In this document: positions 1 through 12,519 of the stretch, in pieces | Layout: each line of letters opens with the position of its first letter | How positions within the stretch are numbered: position 1 is the first letter of the stretch | Assembly (NCBI GenBank): GCA_039000515.1 | Contig: JBCFYV010000259.1 | Span: 62,001 to 126,000, forward strand | DNA length: 64,000 nucleotides | Source of the DNA: Timema cristinae | Lineage: Eukaryota; Arthropoda; Insecta; Phasmatodea; Timematidae | Direction: 5' to 3' | Made by a program: the position numbers and the translations under genes | Notes under the pieces: generated by a model | Seen by the model: the letters and a program-made list of their open reading frames with translations, nothing else | Told to the model about the DNA's origin: nothing | Database searches by the model: none

Positions 1-3000
1 ATTCGAAACAAAATTTTGTAGTCGACTACTTTTACTCGATTTTTCCCCATGACTGAGCTCATGAGCATAGGACATGAGCAAAGAGTGTCCCAAATTCACA
101 TTAAAAAATTCTTCCCAGAATCATAAACAGTGTCTCGTTTTCATAGTTTGAATAAATTAAAGCTAGATTATCAATATCATTTTTTAAACATAGTGGTTAA
201 AGTCTGTTCCCAAATAAAATAATTGATTTATTCTTTAAAATTATAAAAGTCTAAAATTCTTTAAAATGTATTGACCTGAAAAAAAAATCTTATCAGTTAA
301 AAAAGATTGAAAAATAATTTTTATGCAGTGCAAATTTTTTAAAGGGAAAAATGACACTTCATTTTAAAGAAAAATTTTTAGAAAAGGTGACTTATTTATA
401 CATTAGTAAGTTAAAAATTTTCCCATTTGTCCCCTCTACAGAAGGTGAAAAAGTTTTTACGTTAAACGTTCTTCTTTTAAAACCTAAAATGGGCCCATTT
501 GGGGATAAAATTTCCCAAATTTTCACAAAAGCTTTTATTAAAAAAACTATCGGAATGGATCCTTTCCGAGTGGATACAATTCCAGTTTTGTGGATATAAT
601 TCCAGTGGATAAAATTTCCCTTTTTTTAAAAAAAGCAGTTTTTTACAAACTATGGGAAAAAATTCCCACCCGAGTGGAACAATTCGTCCCCTCAGTGCTC
701 ACGTCAATGAGCTGGTTGCCCCACACTACTTATCCCTACCATCCCAGGAGATCTTGATTTACGAGTCTCACGGTAACTTCATTCCCTGTTCGCCTCAGAA
801 AACCTCTCTGTATATAAAATATCCTAGCGTCAGTTGTTTTTGCCCCCCCCAAACCACATAAAAGTAAACCCAAAAAAAATTGAAGTATTTTATACAGGCA
901 GATTAGGTTTCAAACTTTTTAAAAAAGGGGGCCCAAACCTATTTTTATATAATCTCTGCGCTTGTTTGGTGTTTTTGGTATACTTGGCTTTCATAGATTT
1001 AAGGAGACTTTTCCCCTTTTTTAAAATCAAATTTAGCCTTTTTTTGTTAAATAGCTTTTTAGTCCCCTTTTTTAAATGAAAGATATTTCAAAATAGTTTT
1101 CCCCAGATTAAAGTTTTGTTCTTTTTTAAATGAGAAAAATCACAAAAAAAAATATACTCTGTATATAAAATATTTTTTTAATATATATTGTTTTATAAGT
1201 CCGCACACTTGGGGTTTAAAAATTTATATTGATTTATGAAGGGGAATCTTTTTTAAAATAGGAAGATATTTGTTATTTTCATTTTACAAAATGATTTTTT
1301 TTAGTCAAAAAAAGTGTTTGGACATTGCTAATGCCCCCGGTACCCCCAATCCCCCCCCCCCCCGGTGGATTGGGTGGATTAGGTACTGCTACCTTACAGT
1401 ATGATTTCCCCCCCAAAAAAACCTACCCCGGCAAATCTGATTTGCTCTCCCTCTATAAGAAAATTTTACCTGGAAATACTTTGGGGAAATTCTATTGTCC
1501 ATACATTTACTTTCTTATCCAGTTATTTATTTAAATAAAATTACTCGAAAAATTGTGTGAAATAAATATTAATGTTAAGTACAAATTATTGACGAATGTA
1601 TGGTAATTTAATTTTACTAATTTTTGAAAAAAAAACCTGATCTTTTTCTAAGCTAGAATAAAAATTTACTTTTTTTGTTAACATTTTAAAGTTTTTTTAA
1701 ATTTTGCGTTTTTCGCTTTTCTTACATTGTAGTCTGGTTTCAAAATTTGTCCATAGTTTTTAAAATTGAAATATAAAGGGTATTGGAATTTACTTTTTTA
1801 AAAAAATAGAAAAGGTTGTTACATTTTTGCATTTTTTTAAATTCTACCACAAAAAACTTTTTCCCAATTAATTGCGAGTCCGTAAAAAAACTTTTTAAGA
1901 TTCTTTGGCCAAAAAACATTTTTATATATGCTTGATTTTAAACTCTTGAATAGTTTTAAATAACAGTTGAAGAATTCGGGTTTTTTGCTTTTTTTTTTGT
2001 CAATGAAGGGAAAAATTTGATATTTTTTCTTCCATCCTATGTTTTCAAATCCATCTTATCGTTTGAACATTCTTTACACACCGTGAAAGTACATTAATTT
2101 GCCACTTTGAAACTGCATAGATTATATATATCAAGTACTTTTTTATTATCTGTAACTTTCTTCATTGTAAAAGACTCAAAAAATTTGTATGTTGAGATAC
2201 TAATCTCATAATTTTTTTCTTCGATTCTCTTTTCTCCGATAAAAATTTTGTTTAATAAAAAATTCGCTAGATCTGAAGATTTTATTTTTCAGCTGATAGT
2301 GCTTTTTTTTTTTTTTAAAACCCAAAAAATTTCAGTTCCCTTATGTGAAAATTTTCCCCTCCATCTTTGACGGTTTTTTCCAACTGTTAAAATATCATCT
2401 TTTAAAATTTGCCTAATAAAGCACTTGAAAACTTTCCTTTGGGGTTTCTAAAAAGTACTTACGGGCTTTTAAATGTTTTTGTAGGTGCTTAAATGAAAAT
2501 ATTGTTTTAAAAACAAATTTTTTTCCTGCACTTTGGTTTGCTTTTTTCAATCCACAAAAAATTGACCTTGATCAAAACATTTTCGAATAACGGGAAAAAT
2601 TTCGGTTCTACTTTTTCACATCTGTTGGTTCTCAAAAACCGTCTCTTAATTTGTTCCTGATGCATTTTAGTAATTACAACTTTCCACTGTCGATATTAGG
2701 GTCAAAACTGAAAAGTACTGTTGTATTTTTTGGACTAGTTTAAGCGCTATTTTTTTTATCGAACAATTTTGGCACAAAGAAACTTTTTGTCTTTCTACTG
2801 AAAAAAAAGCATTTTTTCTGGCAGATTGGGGCAAAATTTCAGCAGTTTTCTTGCTTAATCTATAAATGTTTTAAATGTCACTTTTTTTTTCCCCCATACG
2901 TTTTGGTGCCGTTCATAAAGATTTGTCGTCAGGTATTTGTGTTGTTTTTATGTTCAGGAAAATAGAGGTTTTTTTGGGGAGTCAGAGGGTTTCACCCAAA

Positions 3001-4689
3001 TTTTTAGGTTGCTTAAAGAGGTGAACTGTATAAAAAAAATAAAATATTCCTTTTTTAATTTTAAAAGGATTAGTATTATGTTGCATTGGTCCCCACATAA
3101 AATTTCAAACATCTTTCGTTAATCTATTTAGATATATTTTCCCAAATGTGGAACCCAAAATTATGATATTGCTTTAAAATATTAAAAAATAATTGGTGAA
3201 GTTTTCCCGTTTCATATGTTTTGAGGAAAAAGGGCCCGAAAAACATTTTTGTTTTTTCACAAAATTGAGAAAATTTAAAAATGTTTGAACTGAAAATCCA
3301 GTTCTGCATGGCCCCCCTTCTTTCCCAGACCTCTATTTTCCCCCTTTTTGTAGGTTTAGTCTGGCGTAGAAAAATTCACCCAACAAAAACTTTTTACAAA
3401 TTTATTTGTAACCCGAATTTTTTTTTTTTTTTTCCAATTAGTCATATTGTTGTTTACTCGTCCGATGTTCAGTACTTAATTTCTTTTTAAAAGGTTTTTA
3501 TATCGTGGTGGGGAAGTGTCGGGGACATTGGTATACCCGGAGGATAGAAAAATATGTGGCAGCCCCAAAAATACCCCTAGTAGATAAGGGGGATTCATTT
3601 GAATAAGGCTCAGTTGCCCCTCTAATTTTTATTTTTATTTTCCGTTTTCTTTGTTTTTTCCAAAGGTTGACCTTTTTAGATTTTTTGAGCTGTCTTTAGT
3701 GCTTTTCAATTGTTCATTCCAACTTTCCCCCAATTTCATCTTTTGTTTCCGTTTCAAGAATGGTTCTTAGTGTTGACCCAAATTAGGGATTTTTTCATGA
3801 TCTTTTTCCAAACCCTTTAAAATGTTTTTTGTAGGTTAATTTTAAAACATGTATTTACTTTTTAAAATTCGATTTACATTACATATAAAAAAATTGAAGG
3901 TGAACTTTCGGGTTTTTTATTTAATAAAGGGCTTTTTTATTTTTATCTTTTTGATTTTTAATTTAACTTTGCTTTAGTGATTGAAAATTTGATTTAAAAT
4001 CGAAAAATTTTTTAATTTTTTTTTTGGGAAGAAATCCTTTTTTCTCTATTTTTTTTAATAGTTTAATTTCCCCTTTTTCTTTCATCGGGTGTTTTTCTCT
4101 TTTTTAGAAAAACTTTGAAAAATATGTGGGGTTTTTTAATACTGAAAAAATGATTAATCTATTAATTTAGGCCTCTATCTTTTCAAATTTATAGTTCCGT
4201 TGGTCGTGTTATTTATCTTCCCAAATTTTTTCCCAAAATACAAAAATGTTTTTCAAAAAACCCAACGTATTTGTGGGGACAAAATTTCTCTATGAATAGA
4301 CGGTTCTTTAAATTTTAAAAATCCCTCTTTTGGAAATTGAATAAGTTTTAAGCCATACTTTTCTTAAGTCATACTTTGTGAGTCCGGGACAAAACATCTG
4401 GAAGGCAGAAAAAGTTAAATATAAAAATTTTATACTAACACAAAAGCATACAGCAATATACATTTAAACATCCTAACTTGAAAAAAAGCCAAAAACATTT
4501 TGTAACTTGGGCCGACAGCGTTTCCTCCCCAAAACTTGGTTTTCTTTTGGGTGGCAAAATTTGATTTCGAAAAAAAAACAATATTGTGTTATCACAATTA
4601 AAAAATTCACAAGGAACTCCAATTAGTGAGTTACACAAATATTCAAATTAGGGTTTGTAAGAAAATAAAAAAAAAAACCCTATTTTCTT
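1..4689. other. Gene-free, homopolymer-inflated sequence
   Basis: No gene is supported here. The stretch is very AT-rich and made largely of runs of four to fifteen identical bases, including long A, T, C and G tracts. Short open frames exist, but they consist of Phe/Lys/Pro/Gly-rich translations expected from homopolymers and show no recognisable domain. The texture suggests an unpolished or low-coverage part of a long-read assembly rather than a natural composition. Confidence 0.6.
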
Positions 4690-4985
4690 TTCAAAACCTT
4701 TTTGGATGGTGACTGGCGGTCTAGGGGAAAGGTGTAGCTTCTAACTGGGGGCCCGGGGTTCAACCCTCGGTCCCTGCAAAATTTTTTCTGTTTACCAAAC
4801 CCTTTTCACCTGACAAGACATTTTTAAATGTGGGGAATCCCGGGTTCCCCCGGGTTCGGTTCCCGTTAAATGTGGTCCTTTCATTCATCTCAAAATCCCC
4901 TCCCAATTAACATTAGGAAGTGCGTATAACCAAAGGGTTTTAAGACGCGGTGCTATAAAAAATTAAAATAAAAATAATAACAACT
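4690..4985 (+). repeat. tRNA-derived SINE, family A, copy 1
   Basis: A Pol III B-box-like segment (gggttcaaccctcgg) near 4756 is followed by a body and a 3' end (close to aaagggttttaagacgcggtgct) ending in an AT-rich tail with aataataa. The same order of blocks, including the B box, the tract near tgtggggaat and the tail, recurs at 29,940-30,230. This establishes a dispersed repeat family. The copy carries many run-length errors, so its exact ends are uncertain. Confidence 0.7.
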
Positions 4986-5496
4986 ATATTGAGAAATAGA
5001 AATTTACAAAATACTTTTTTTAAGTAATGGAAATGTTTTCCCCTTTCCGCCCGTCTTTTTTGGGGAAACTAATAAATTTTATTTTGAATAGGAACTGCTA
5101 GAAATTATAATACATGGTTCCATTATTAAAAATAATAATATATGGAATAGTGATCCCTACAATTTTTGGATTTCGCCCACAACTCCAAAAATATCAGCTG
5201 TATCGAAAAAAAATTGTAAAGCTTGTTACAAATTTGTATCCCGGGTACAGCTATTGTATTTTATTGACGTCCAAACAAATTGACAAATTCTTACCTTTTA
5301 ATTGTTTTATTTTTATGTGAAAACATTTTACGTTTTGGGCCTAGAACCTTTACGGGTTTAAAGCAGAAAAAAATTTTCCCTATTACTACTTTAAAATAGT
5401 ATGTCCTTTGTACAAAGTAATATATTTCTTGATAGTATAGTCAATGATAGAAACCTCACCCCTCTTATCTAAGGTTGAAAAAAACGGCCCGACAAA
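4986..5496. other. Gene-free interval beyond the Helitron 3' end
   Basis: No gene is seen. The Helitron 3' terminus (CTRR preceded by a hairpin, read on the minus strand) should lie here or further left, but indels prevent its confident placement. A palindromic tcccgggta near 5240 followed by cagcta looks like a Helitron 3' end in the opposite orientation, which is too weak to call. Confidence 0.4.
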
Positions 5497-6849
5497 TCAA
5501 TAAAGTTTGTTTTTTTTTTTATTTTTAAGCAAGTTGTAAATAGTTTTTTCAATCCCTGAGGTGTAAAAATGAACAACTTGAGGTTTTCCCAAGCGAAAAA
5601 AGCAAACATATAATGACCATGTGAAAAGCATGATTTTTAGACCCAACCCCAAAAAATGGACATTGTTTGGCCCTTGTGCTATTAATATCATTGTGAATTC
5701 CCAAGCGATTGGGAAATTGCAGCGTCTAAATGGAATGGGCGAGTTAAAAGGGATCATTGGGACCGTAGCAGAAGAACAACCTCCCCTTGAATTTGCCGTT
5801 AAAAAATGGTAGTTAAAAAAAATTTAGCCAAAATTTTTTTATGAACAATCGCGTGCATTCTTTGCTTGGTGCATTTAAATTTCCCGAAGCAAAATGTCGG
5901 GGAAACCAATTTTTAATCGCAAATGTGGTGGCATTCCGGTAAATCCAGTGAATTCAAAAATTCAAAGGATAATTGACTGCTTCGTCAGGATCGAAAAAAC
6001 AGTGTCGATCTTTTTAAAAGACTCTCATTCCCAGGGAATAACTTTTGTATTTGAAATTAATAGCTAACGTCGTTTTTTTGCGGCTAAAATAGCTGTTCCG
6101 TAGCCACGCCTGTTAATGTAATTAGCGCGTAAATCGGGGAATATGCTTTCAATAAAAAAGCATCTTTCGTGGCACCTGTTGCAAAAATTTTTTCTGGCAT
6201 TTTATGCTTGTGTTTTTCCCATCAATAAAATTTTTCCTTGCAAGTTGAGCATTGTTGGGAAGACAGTCCCAAATGGATGTTTTGCAGTTGAAAGTTATTT
6301 ATGTTAAGGGAAATGTATGACTTTCCCCATAGGTTTGTTTGTTTCAAACATGCGTTACTTCTTGATATGTAGGCGTGGAATAAACCGGCAATGTCTCTCT
6401 AAGATCACCGGACAGCAGTAGTAGGCGCCACGAAAAGTCTGGTATTATCTTTGAGATTTTTCATCGTTCTATCGAAGCTTCAAGTGAATGCTTGTGGGCC
6501 TAGTGCTTTCACCCGAATAATTTTGCTTTTTTGCAAAATTTTTGCCATCCCCGGAATGTTCTTTATGTTGCACTTTTGCGTTGGTTTGTGGAAAGTTCAA
6601 TGGAAAACTTGAGTGGAATGTGCGTCCGTCCCCCATCAAGCAAAGTCGCTGCAATCCCTGATAAAGCTTTTGCCAACGCAATATGTTTTGTGAGAATTTG
6701 CGCGGTTCGTGAAGGGGAATTTTTTTCCCGTGCCCCCTGGTGGTCAAAAAATTTGAACCCGCCTTATTGTGCAAAAAATTTGAAAAATTTTTCGATCGTA
6801 TATATTCTTTTGTTCGCAGTGAGCATTTGTCATTTTTTGCAACGAAAGT
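5497..6849 (-). pseudogene. Helitron protein: Pif1-family helicase
   Basis: A degraded P-loop (Pro-Gly-Gly-x-Gly-Lys like) lies near 6,745-6,720. It is followed at 6,677-6,630 by LSGIAATLLDGG, the helicase motif Ia block of Pif1/Helitron proteins. Further down, 6,430-6,400 reads LLSGDLRETLP, the motif III block. Near 6,110-6,070 comes AILAAK, and 5,940-5,850 reads a MPPHLRLKIG block from the C-terminal half. The 86-residue frame 5,757-5,497 contains FRRCNFPIAWEF and then a stretch corresponding to the conserved SHGQLYVA/SR end. The order and spacing are those of a full Helitron helicase. It is broken by multiple frame changes and has no recognisable extra C-terminal domain (OTU or endonuclease). 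Confidence 0.85.
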
Positions 6850-7690
6850 AGAAAAAAGGGGGCCGCATCGTTTGTTCGCGCAAAATATCGCTGTTAATGG
6901 TCTGTTGGGGGCGGTTAGGCGATGGCTACCGAAATGAATGGTGGCATTTAGAAATTAGAATACAATATCCTCAATTTTTTATTAACGACTGGTTATATTT
7001 TCCCGGTAAAAAGTCGAAAAGCGATGCAGAATGTGTCGCTAAAGGAATCTTTTATTTATCCAGAGAACAGAAGCTTGCGCGAAACATGTCGTCAAAATTT
7101 GCGAATAATTGGCGAATTTGTGAGGAGAGGAATCAGTACTGCATCTGAAGGTGAAACCCCCAAGGTTGTTATCTTCAGCAAAAAAATTCTGACAGCTGTG
7201 GTACGTGTGTACAAAATCCCATTGATTTTCGCAAGTATTGGAAGGAGTAGGTCCAGGATTTTTCCCAAACGACAAACGCAAAAAGAAGCTTTTGTGTTGT
7301 TTTTGGAGGGTGGTAAAAGGGCCCAAATGTATTTCCATAAATATTCCGTCGTTTTGGACTGAAAGGCCTCGCTTTCGTGGGCCCCCAGTTTTTTGATGTT
7401 TGTTCCACGTGAAAAATATTTGGCACTCAGTAAAATTAAGTTTTGCAAATTTGCCCAAAAAACCCTGGTTGGTTGATAGTTCGAAAAAATAGTTAGTGTG
7501 GTTTTTGGGGCAGTTAATGTGTTGTAGAGCGTCTTTCTGTGAAAAAAAACACGTATCCATTTTAAAGGGTCCCGGGCCCCAAATGTATCGCGGGTCTTTA
7601 TTGTGTATGGGAAAATAAAAAGCGCAAAAACTGTTCTTTGCTCTATGTATCGGCCCATTTGAAAAACGTGTTTTTTTGTCGTTATCATTT
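6850..7690 (-). pseudogene. Helitron protein: central linker between Rep and helicase
   Basis: The 173-residue minus frame 7,560-7,039 holds ECQIFFTWNK near 7,430, corresponding to the family's block ending in Tyr/Phe-Thr-Trp-Asn. It continues with blocks resembling those about fruitfully conserved ahead of the helicase, including a Ser-Pro-His-Lys then ILTTCF stretch near 7,110-7,080. A longer 198-residue frame overlapping it in a second phase is mostly a shadow, though its last 20 residues pick up the true frame after a slip. Near 6,930-6,880 an Asn-Arg-Pro block typical of the approach to the helicase is legible. This is the best-preserved part of the element. Confidence 0.78.
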
Positions 7691-7719
7691 ACTTTTTAAC
7701 AGCTATACACCTTTATCGC

Positions 7720-9149
7720 TGCCCTTATGAACGTTTTTGCAAATGTATTTTATGGACTTCCCCGAACGCGGAATTCAACGTTAATGTGAGTTTTGGGTTT
7801 TGTACAGAAATGGCAAATCGGAACCCCCCAGCAATTGCAATGTAAAACCGTTCCCCCGTTTGACATGCGCAATTGATTGATTGTCCCCTTATCTGTGTCT
7901 CTACGCGAACAAGGGGATAACGTCGTATTAGGGTATTGTTTATACAAATTTTTGGGGAAATTTTGTCATTTCCATTGCCCTGCACGGCACCGTAGTGTTT
8001 GAGCACGATGGACATGGAATGTTAGCGGTAAAATGTCAAAAAAACTCTTTTTCGTTTCCTATCGGGAATTTTGCTGAAATAATTTTATCAATTTTTTGAC
8101 CGTACTTTGTCGACAAACCCAAATAAAAATTGTGCTGTGGAAAACTCGTTTTTCCCATTCAACCAAAAATACACCCCACAAGTGTTTCGCGAAGCAGGTT
8201 ATGTGTAATCAATTTATAAAACGTTTTTTAATTTTTTGTTTAAAAGACACGTGCGGATATCTGGCGATGATTGTGTTTGACTGGAATAAAAAAATTTTAA
8301 ATTTTTACCCCCTTTTGGATTGCACGTAAATGTAATGAACAAACTTGTCAGCCGTACGCGCGCACGAAAGTCATGGCGTCTTGAATTATTCTTGCTAGAC
8401 GTGGCTCCCAATAATGTTTGGGGAAAAGAATATATGCGGTACGATGTCGTTGATTTAGGGGTTTCCCATTCGTTCCCGACGTTACCGACAATGCTCACGC
8501 AATGAATTTTCTCCTCAAAACCCAGTTCGCTTGAATATACTTGATTACCGTAACCTCCTTTAAAATTTTCATACACATCAACGATTATTGATGAAACAGT
8601 GGCAGCATGTAAAATGTTGTTGTCTTTTTGGCCAAAAATCATCAATGATATGCGTAGAAGTTCTCGCGCTCACTTTTTTTTGGTTTCGCCCTGCAAAGTA
8701 AAATATAAATAAGCAAAAATAAATTATTCTTACAGAAAAAAAAAAATTAAAATAATATGTAGATTTTACCTGTCCTGGATTTATTTGTTTGATGTTAAAA
8801 TGATATCCATTTCCCCTTCCCCCAAAATATCAACGGATATTACAAAGCGTGTAAGAAATGATTTTTGAATTGGTAAACCATGTTATCTCGGGTTGGACCC
8901 GTATATCTCGACGTTCTATGCGTCCCCCAACCATAAAACGAATTTCATTCATTTGGTGAATTGTATCGGCCGCGTGTCCCCAAATGGTACTTTGTCGTTT
9001 TGATGACGATCATGTAGGGTCTTTTTTGCAGTCTGTTTGAAACGGAATAAAAAAAATGGACCAACTGGTTTTGTGTTTTTGCAAAAAAGGTTTCCCAAAG
9101 TCCCCCACAATTTTCGCTCCCCCATTGCTCGGTGTAGTTTTACTGGCAG
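7720..9149 (-). pseudogene. Helitron protein: HUH Rep nuclease region
   Basis: Around 8,830-8,760 the minus strand reads GYHFNIKQINP, a block that precedes the Rep domain in Helitrons. The 143-residue frame 8,645-8,214 contains LFITFTCNP (about 8,342-8,316), the first Rep motif. Near 8,160-8,120 comes EWEKR followed by a degraded His-x-His-like HUH segment, whose expected Pro/His order is disturbed by a frame change. The frame 8,015-7,725 continues with sequence resembling the Gly/Asn-rich block and the THINVEF-type strand seen before the catalytic tyrosines in the family. In intact relatives Rep nicks one strand with paired tyrosines; I could not place those tyrosines with certainty here. 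Frame shifts occur at least every 150 to 400 bases. Confidence 0.82.
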
Positions 9150-9840
9150 CGTGCATTTATTGTTGCTCCTCTTTGCCCATTAAGTAGATTTGAAAGAATT
9201 TTTGGTCGGCATCAGGCATTGAGTTTAAATAACCTATTTGATGATATACTTCCCGAATTTTAAACGTTGATTCAAAATGGTACCCCCTAATTTGAACGAT
9301 TTTGTTGCTCCAAATGAGTCATTTGGAAGAAAGATTGAATTTGCGAATTTTACGCAAAAAAAATTTTTGATTGGGTGGGGCTCAGCCAATATGTTTTTCA
9401 ATGGTTTGGCGGCGAATTCAATGGTGGGTAAAACTTTTCCAGACGCGCGCAAAAACCCGGGCCCCGATTCCCCTTTGTATTTGATGATGGCAGTGTGCTT
9501 TTTTACCATAGCGCGATGAAAATTTGTGAATGGATAAATAGCGATGTCAGACTCATATTCGAACGAAAGGACGGGAATTTATGCGGTTTTCAATGCGGGG
9601 ATGTATTGCGGGCGTTTGTTCATGTTCTTGTGTGCGTCGGGGCTGTTGACGCGCCTGTTTTTTTCTCAATGTTTTAGCTCGAAGGCGTTCGTTTCGTTGC
9701 TTTTGACTTTTTTTTCCCGTGTGTTTGTAACCTGGATTTAAATTTGCTTTGCCCGTCAATCGATTTCTGCCGTTCGATTTAACCGACAGGTGTGGACTTT
9801 TTGTGATTCTGTGTCGTCGACCAAATTTTCCCCCTGTCAC
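9150..9840 (-). pseudogene. Helitron protein: basic N-terminus and Helitron-like N domain
   Basis: The minus strand opens with a Met at 9,840 and runs 95 residues of Arg/Lys/Gln-rich sequence to 9,553, like the charged N-terminus of Helitron replicases. After a frame change, 9,509-9,234 reads a block with NDSFGATKSF, matching the conserved Asn-Ser/SFGA block of the Helitron-like N domain. In another frame around 9,215-9,150 comes sequence like the block that follows it in the family. At least three frame changes separate these pieces. The domain leads into the Rep region; its own role is not well defined. Confidence 0.8.
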
Positions 9841-12244
9841 AAAAGAGTGGCCTGTTTTTTAAATTAAACACACAACACCTAAATAAGAAAATTATATTTA
9901 AATTTTTATGGATTCTGTTTGTTTTTTCGATGAGATTTTTAACCCCGTAAATTTTTAAAATATCGACCAAATAACCCTTAAAAAAAAAAATTTGCGGGTT
10001 AGATTGATTGTTTTGAATACGAGGTTTTAAAAATTTTAAATTTATGGAAGTATGTAATTTTTCCTTCAACCAAGCCCCCTTCACTTTTCCCAATTTTTGT
10101 ATTTGAGTACATTGGATGAAAATACATAATATTCAAGCGATTGTGATACATGGAATATCGAAACAATGTACGGGAAATTGAAATGTAAAAACCAACGCCA
10201 AGCCAGGAAAGGATTGCGCTGTTTGATGGAAAGTCAAATACACAAAATTCGAAATCAATCCCACTAGGGTACCAAAAAAAAACTTGAATTATTCTCAGAA
10301 GTTCATTTTTCCCTTTAAAAGGTTTTAAGGGCCCAATATTGATGAACTTATGTTTTTTTTTGGGTCAATTTTCTATTATATCTTTTTTAAAATATTGGGG
10401 GTGGGGGGTGGGGAGAGAAATTGTGAGGTAATGTTTAAATTAGCAAAAAAATTTTTAAAAGAAAATTCCCTCAAATAAATTTCCCCTAAAAAATAAAAAA
10501 AATCCTAGAACTCGATTGAAAGGGCCCCTAGGGTTAAATTTGGGAAAATAAAAAATCATCCTGGCCCCACTCAAACACACCAAAAAATTTATAAAAATCG
10601 GTAAAGGGCGTTTGGACGAGTTCGTGTATACACAGTCAGAAGAATTTATTATTTTAAGTTTAATTTTTAAAAAGCGTCCAAACACGCGCGAATGCACTAA
10701 ACCCCGTGAATTCCAAGCGGCGGGAAGGGGGAAGGACCATCCCATGACGTCCCCTCGTGGTGGGGGTTAGAGCATGCAGGCCCGTTGCTCTGTAGGCCCC
10801 GCTCTGTCGCTGTAATCGGAGAAATTTTGCCTTGTGTGCTCCCCCCTACTGATATACCCCCAAAAAACCCAACCCCAATTAAACCCCCCACCCCCCCCAC
10901 CCCACTCCTTCCACTTCCTTTCAGTTTATTGTAAAATTAGCCCTGTTAGGGGCCCCCCAACTGTGGCGTCCCTGAATATGGGAAATTTTAATTTGAGTCG
11001 GAAGTAATTAATCTGGAAAAGATTTCTTTTTTAGATATATTGTTGAAAAAATTTTAATTTGTGGCAGAAAGGGAGCAGCTGATTTTAGTTTTTAGTTTCA
11101 TTTTTTTTGGCAAAATAAATCAAATTTTTCTCCAATGCAATGTGAGTTTAGTTTTAGCACATGCTAATTTTAACAGATTTGAATATCTTTTTTAAGGGTT
11201 GTCCGGGGAAATGTTGTCAAAACTTTTTTAAAAAAGGGGAGAAAAAGTTTTGACAAATTTGGGCATCTTGAAAGATATTCAAGAACCGTTGGTTTTATCG
11301 TGCCGAAAAACTAAACTTTACATTGCTTTGGGCAATATTTGTTTTAATTTTTGCCCCAAAAATTTTTATTTATAAAAACTAAAAAATAATTGCATCCCTT
11401 CTGCCGCCCTTTAAAACTTGAGAAGTTTTTTTTTTACGAAAATGATTAATAAAGTCTAAAATTTGTAATGGCACGGGATCTGACATTTTTTTTAGTTACA
11501 TTGATTTTTGTTTACAAACAAAATCATTTCTTCTTTTTCTCGGGGGCTTTAAATTTTTTGCAGTAGATTACACGACGCGTTGTGATGTCACGTACCCGAC
11601 TTCACTCTATGAAAAAAAGATGAGTCTTTGCTCTCTCTCGTTCGTTACGAACAATATTTTCGCGAGTAAAGCATTGGCAAATAAGGGAAAAAACAATTGA
11701 GCTGTAACAAATCTCAGGCCTTTGTAGGGTTTTTGAAAAAACCGGAATATTCTACAATCTGATGTGTTTTTATAATTACTTTGTTTCCTTCAAAGTATTG
11801 CATTTGCCCTCGAAAACAATAAGTTGAAAATGAATGTATGAGAATAATTAAATTTGTAAGGTAAAATAAATGGGTAGTAACAGCGGGTAAAAATTAATAA
11901 AAAATATCTAAAAGAGTCCTAATTTAATACACCTTTTTGACTAAATATGTGTATGATGACGTGTATTTATTTACTTAAAAAACCAATCAATCTTATCTGT
12001 CACAAAAAATACATCAGTCCCTGTCATATTTTTGGGTTTTCTCAGTTCAATAATTCCTCTTTGTTTTAGTTATATGGGCATAATTAAATAATGTTTGACT
12101 TTTTGAATTTAAAATTTGAATGGATACAAAACCCTGGCCGAATGGAAAATGAGCTCATTTCTAATGATACAACATCTGCGAAATTTTTTTACCTCCTCCA
12201 AAATGTGTACCCTAGATGTTTTGCTTTCTCCTTCTTGTGAGCAG
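9841..12244. other. Gene-free, low-fidelity interval
   Basis: No gene is supported. A C-rich stretch at 10,850-10,910 and G-rich runs near 10,398 are low-complexity. A short, more balanced patch at 11,560-11,680 lacks a readable frame. Confidence 0.5.
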
Positions 12245-12346
12245 GATACGTTCCAGGAGCAGGGGATTTTATATTCCACCGCCAAGGCGAAATATTTTAT
12301 TTTGTTGCTCGTAAACCCGCTGGGATTTGCCGTTGTGAACAATCAG
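12245..12346 (+). CDS. Candidate internal exon of an unrecognised gene
   Basis: A 102-base block is preceded by a strong pyrimidine tract ending in cttcttgtgagcag and followed by CAG|GTAGTA, so it has a good 3' and 5' splice context on the plus strand. Its base composition is richer in G and C than the flanks. Two frames stay open across it. One frame, in phase 1 at both ends, contains GAGDFIFHRQGEIFYFVAR; the other contains YSTAKAKYFILLLVNPL. A length divisible by three with equal phases is typical of an internal exon. I recognise neither translation and see no partner exon nearby, so this remains a suggestion. Confidence 0.3.
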
Positions 12347-12499
12347 GTAGTAGAATCATATCCCGAAAATTTTTTAAAACACTTCAAATACATAAATAAA
12401 AAAAGATTCAGTTTAAATAAGTTTTCGTATTTTGATAGTTAGAAATATTAATATTTTTTATAATTTTTCTTATTTAAAAAGAATGATTAAGACCCTTTT

Positions 12500-12519
12500 A
12501 GTGTGTGTGTGTGTGTGTG
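12500..12519. repeat. (GT)n microsatellite
   Basis: A short pure dinucleotide run of about eight GT units stands in AT-rich sequence. Confidence 0.85.

Larger units (their letters stand above)
5497..9840 (-). mobile_element. Helitron, autonomous type, Rep-helicase coding region
   Basis: Reading the minus strand from 9,840 down to 5,497 and allowing frame changes, the conserved blocks of a Helitron replicase-helicase appear in canonical order: basic N-terminus, Helitron-like N domain, HUH Rep, central linker, Pif1-family helicase, helicase C-terminus. The 4.34 kb span would encode about 1,450 residues, the normal size for animal Helitron proteins. Known members replicate by a rolling-circle mechanism: Rep nicks and joins DNA and the helicase unwinds it. 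The frame is broken many times. In this noisy region the breaks could be consensus errors or real decay, and the sequence alone cannot decide. The element termini (5' TC, 3' CTRR plus hairpin) were not found. Confidence 0.88.

Noticed and set aside
5227..5250. Helitron 3' end in plus orientation (tcccgggtacagcta)
   Set aside because: The stem is only a few bases, the orientation is opposite to the neighbouring Helitron gene, and there is no second copy to confirm it.
7092..7688. 198-codon minus-strand frame as an independent gene
   Set aside because: It overlaps the Helitron linker in another phase; only its final residues match the true frame after a slip.
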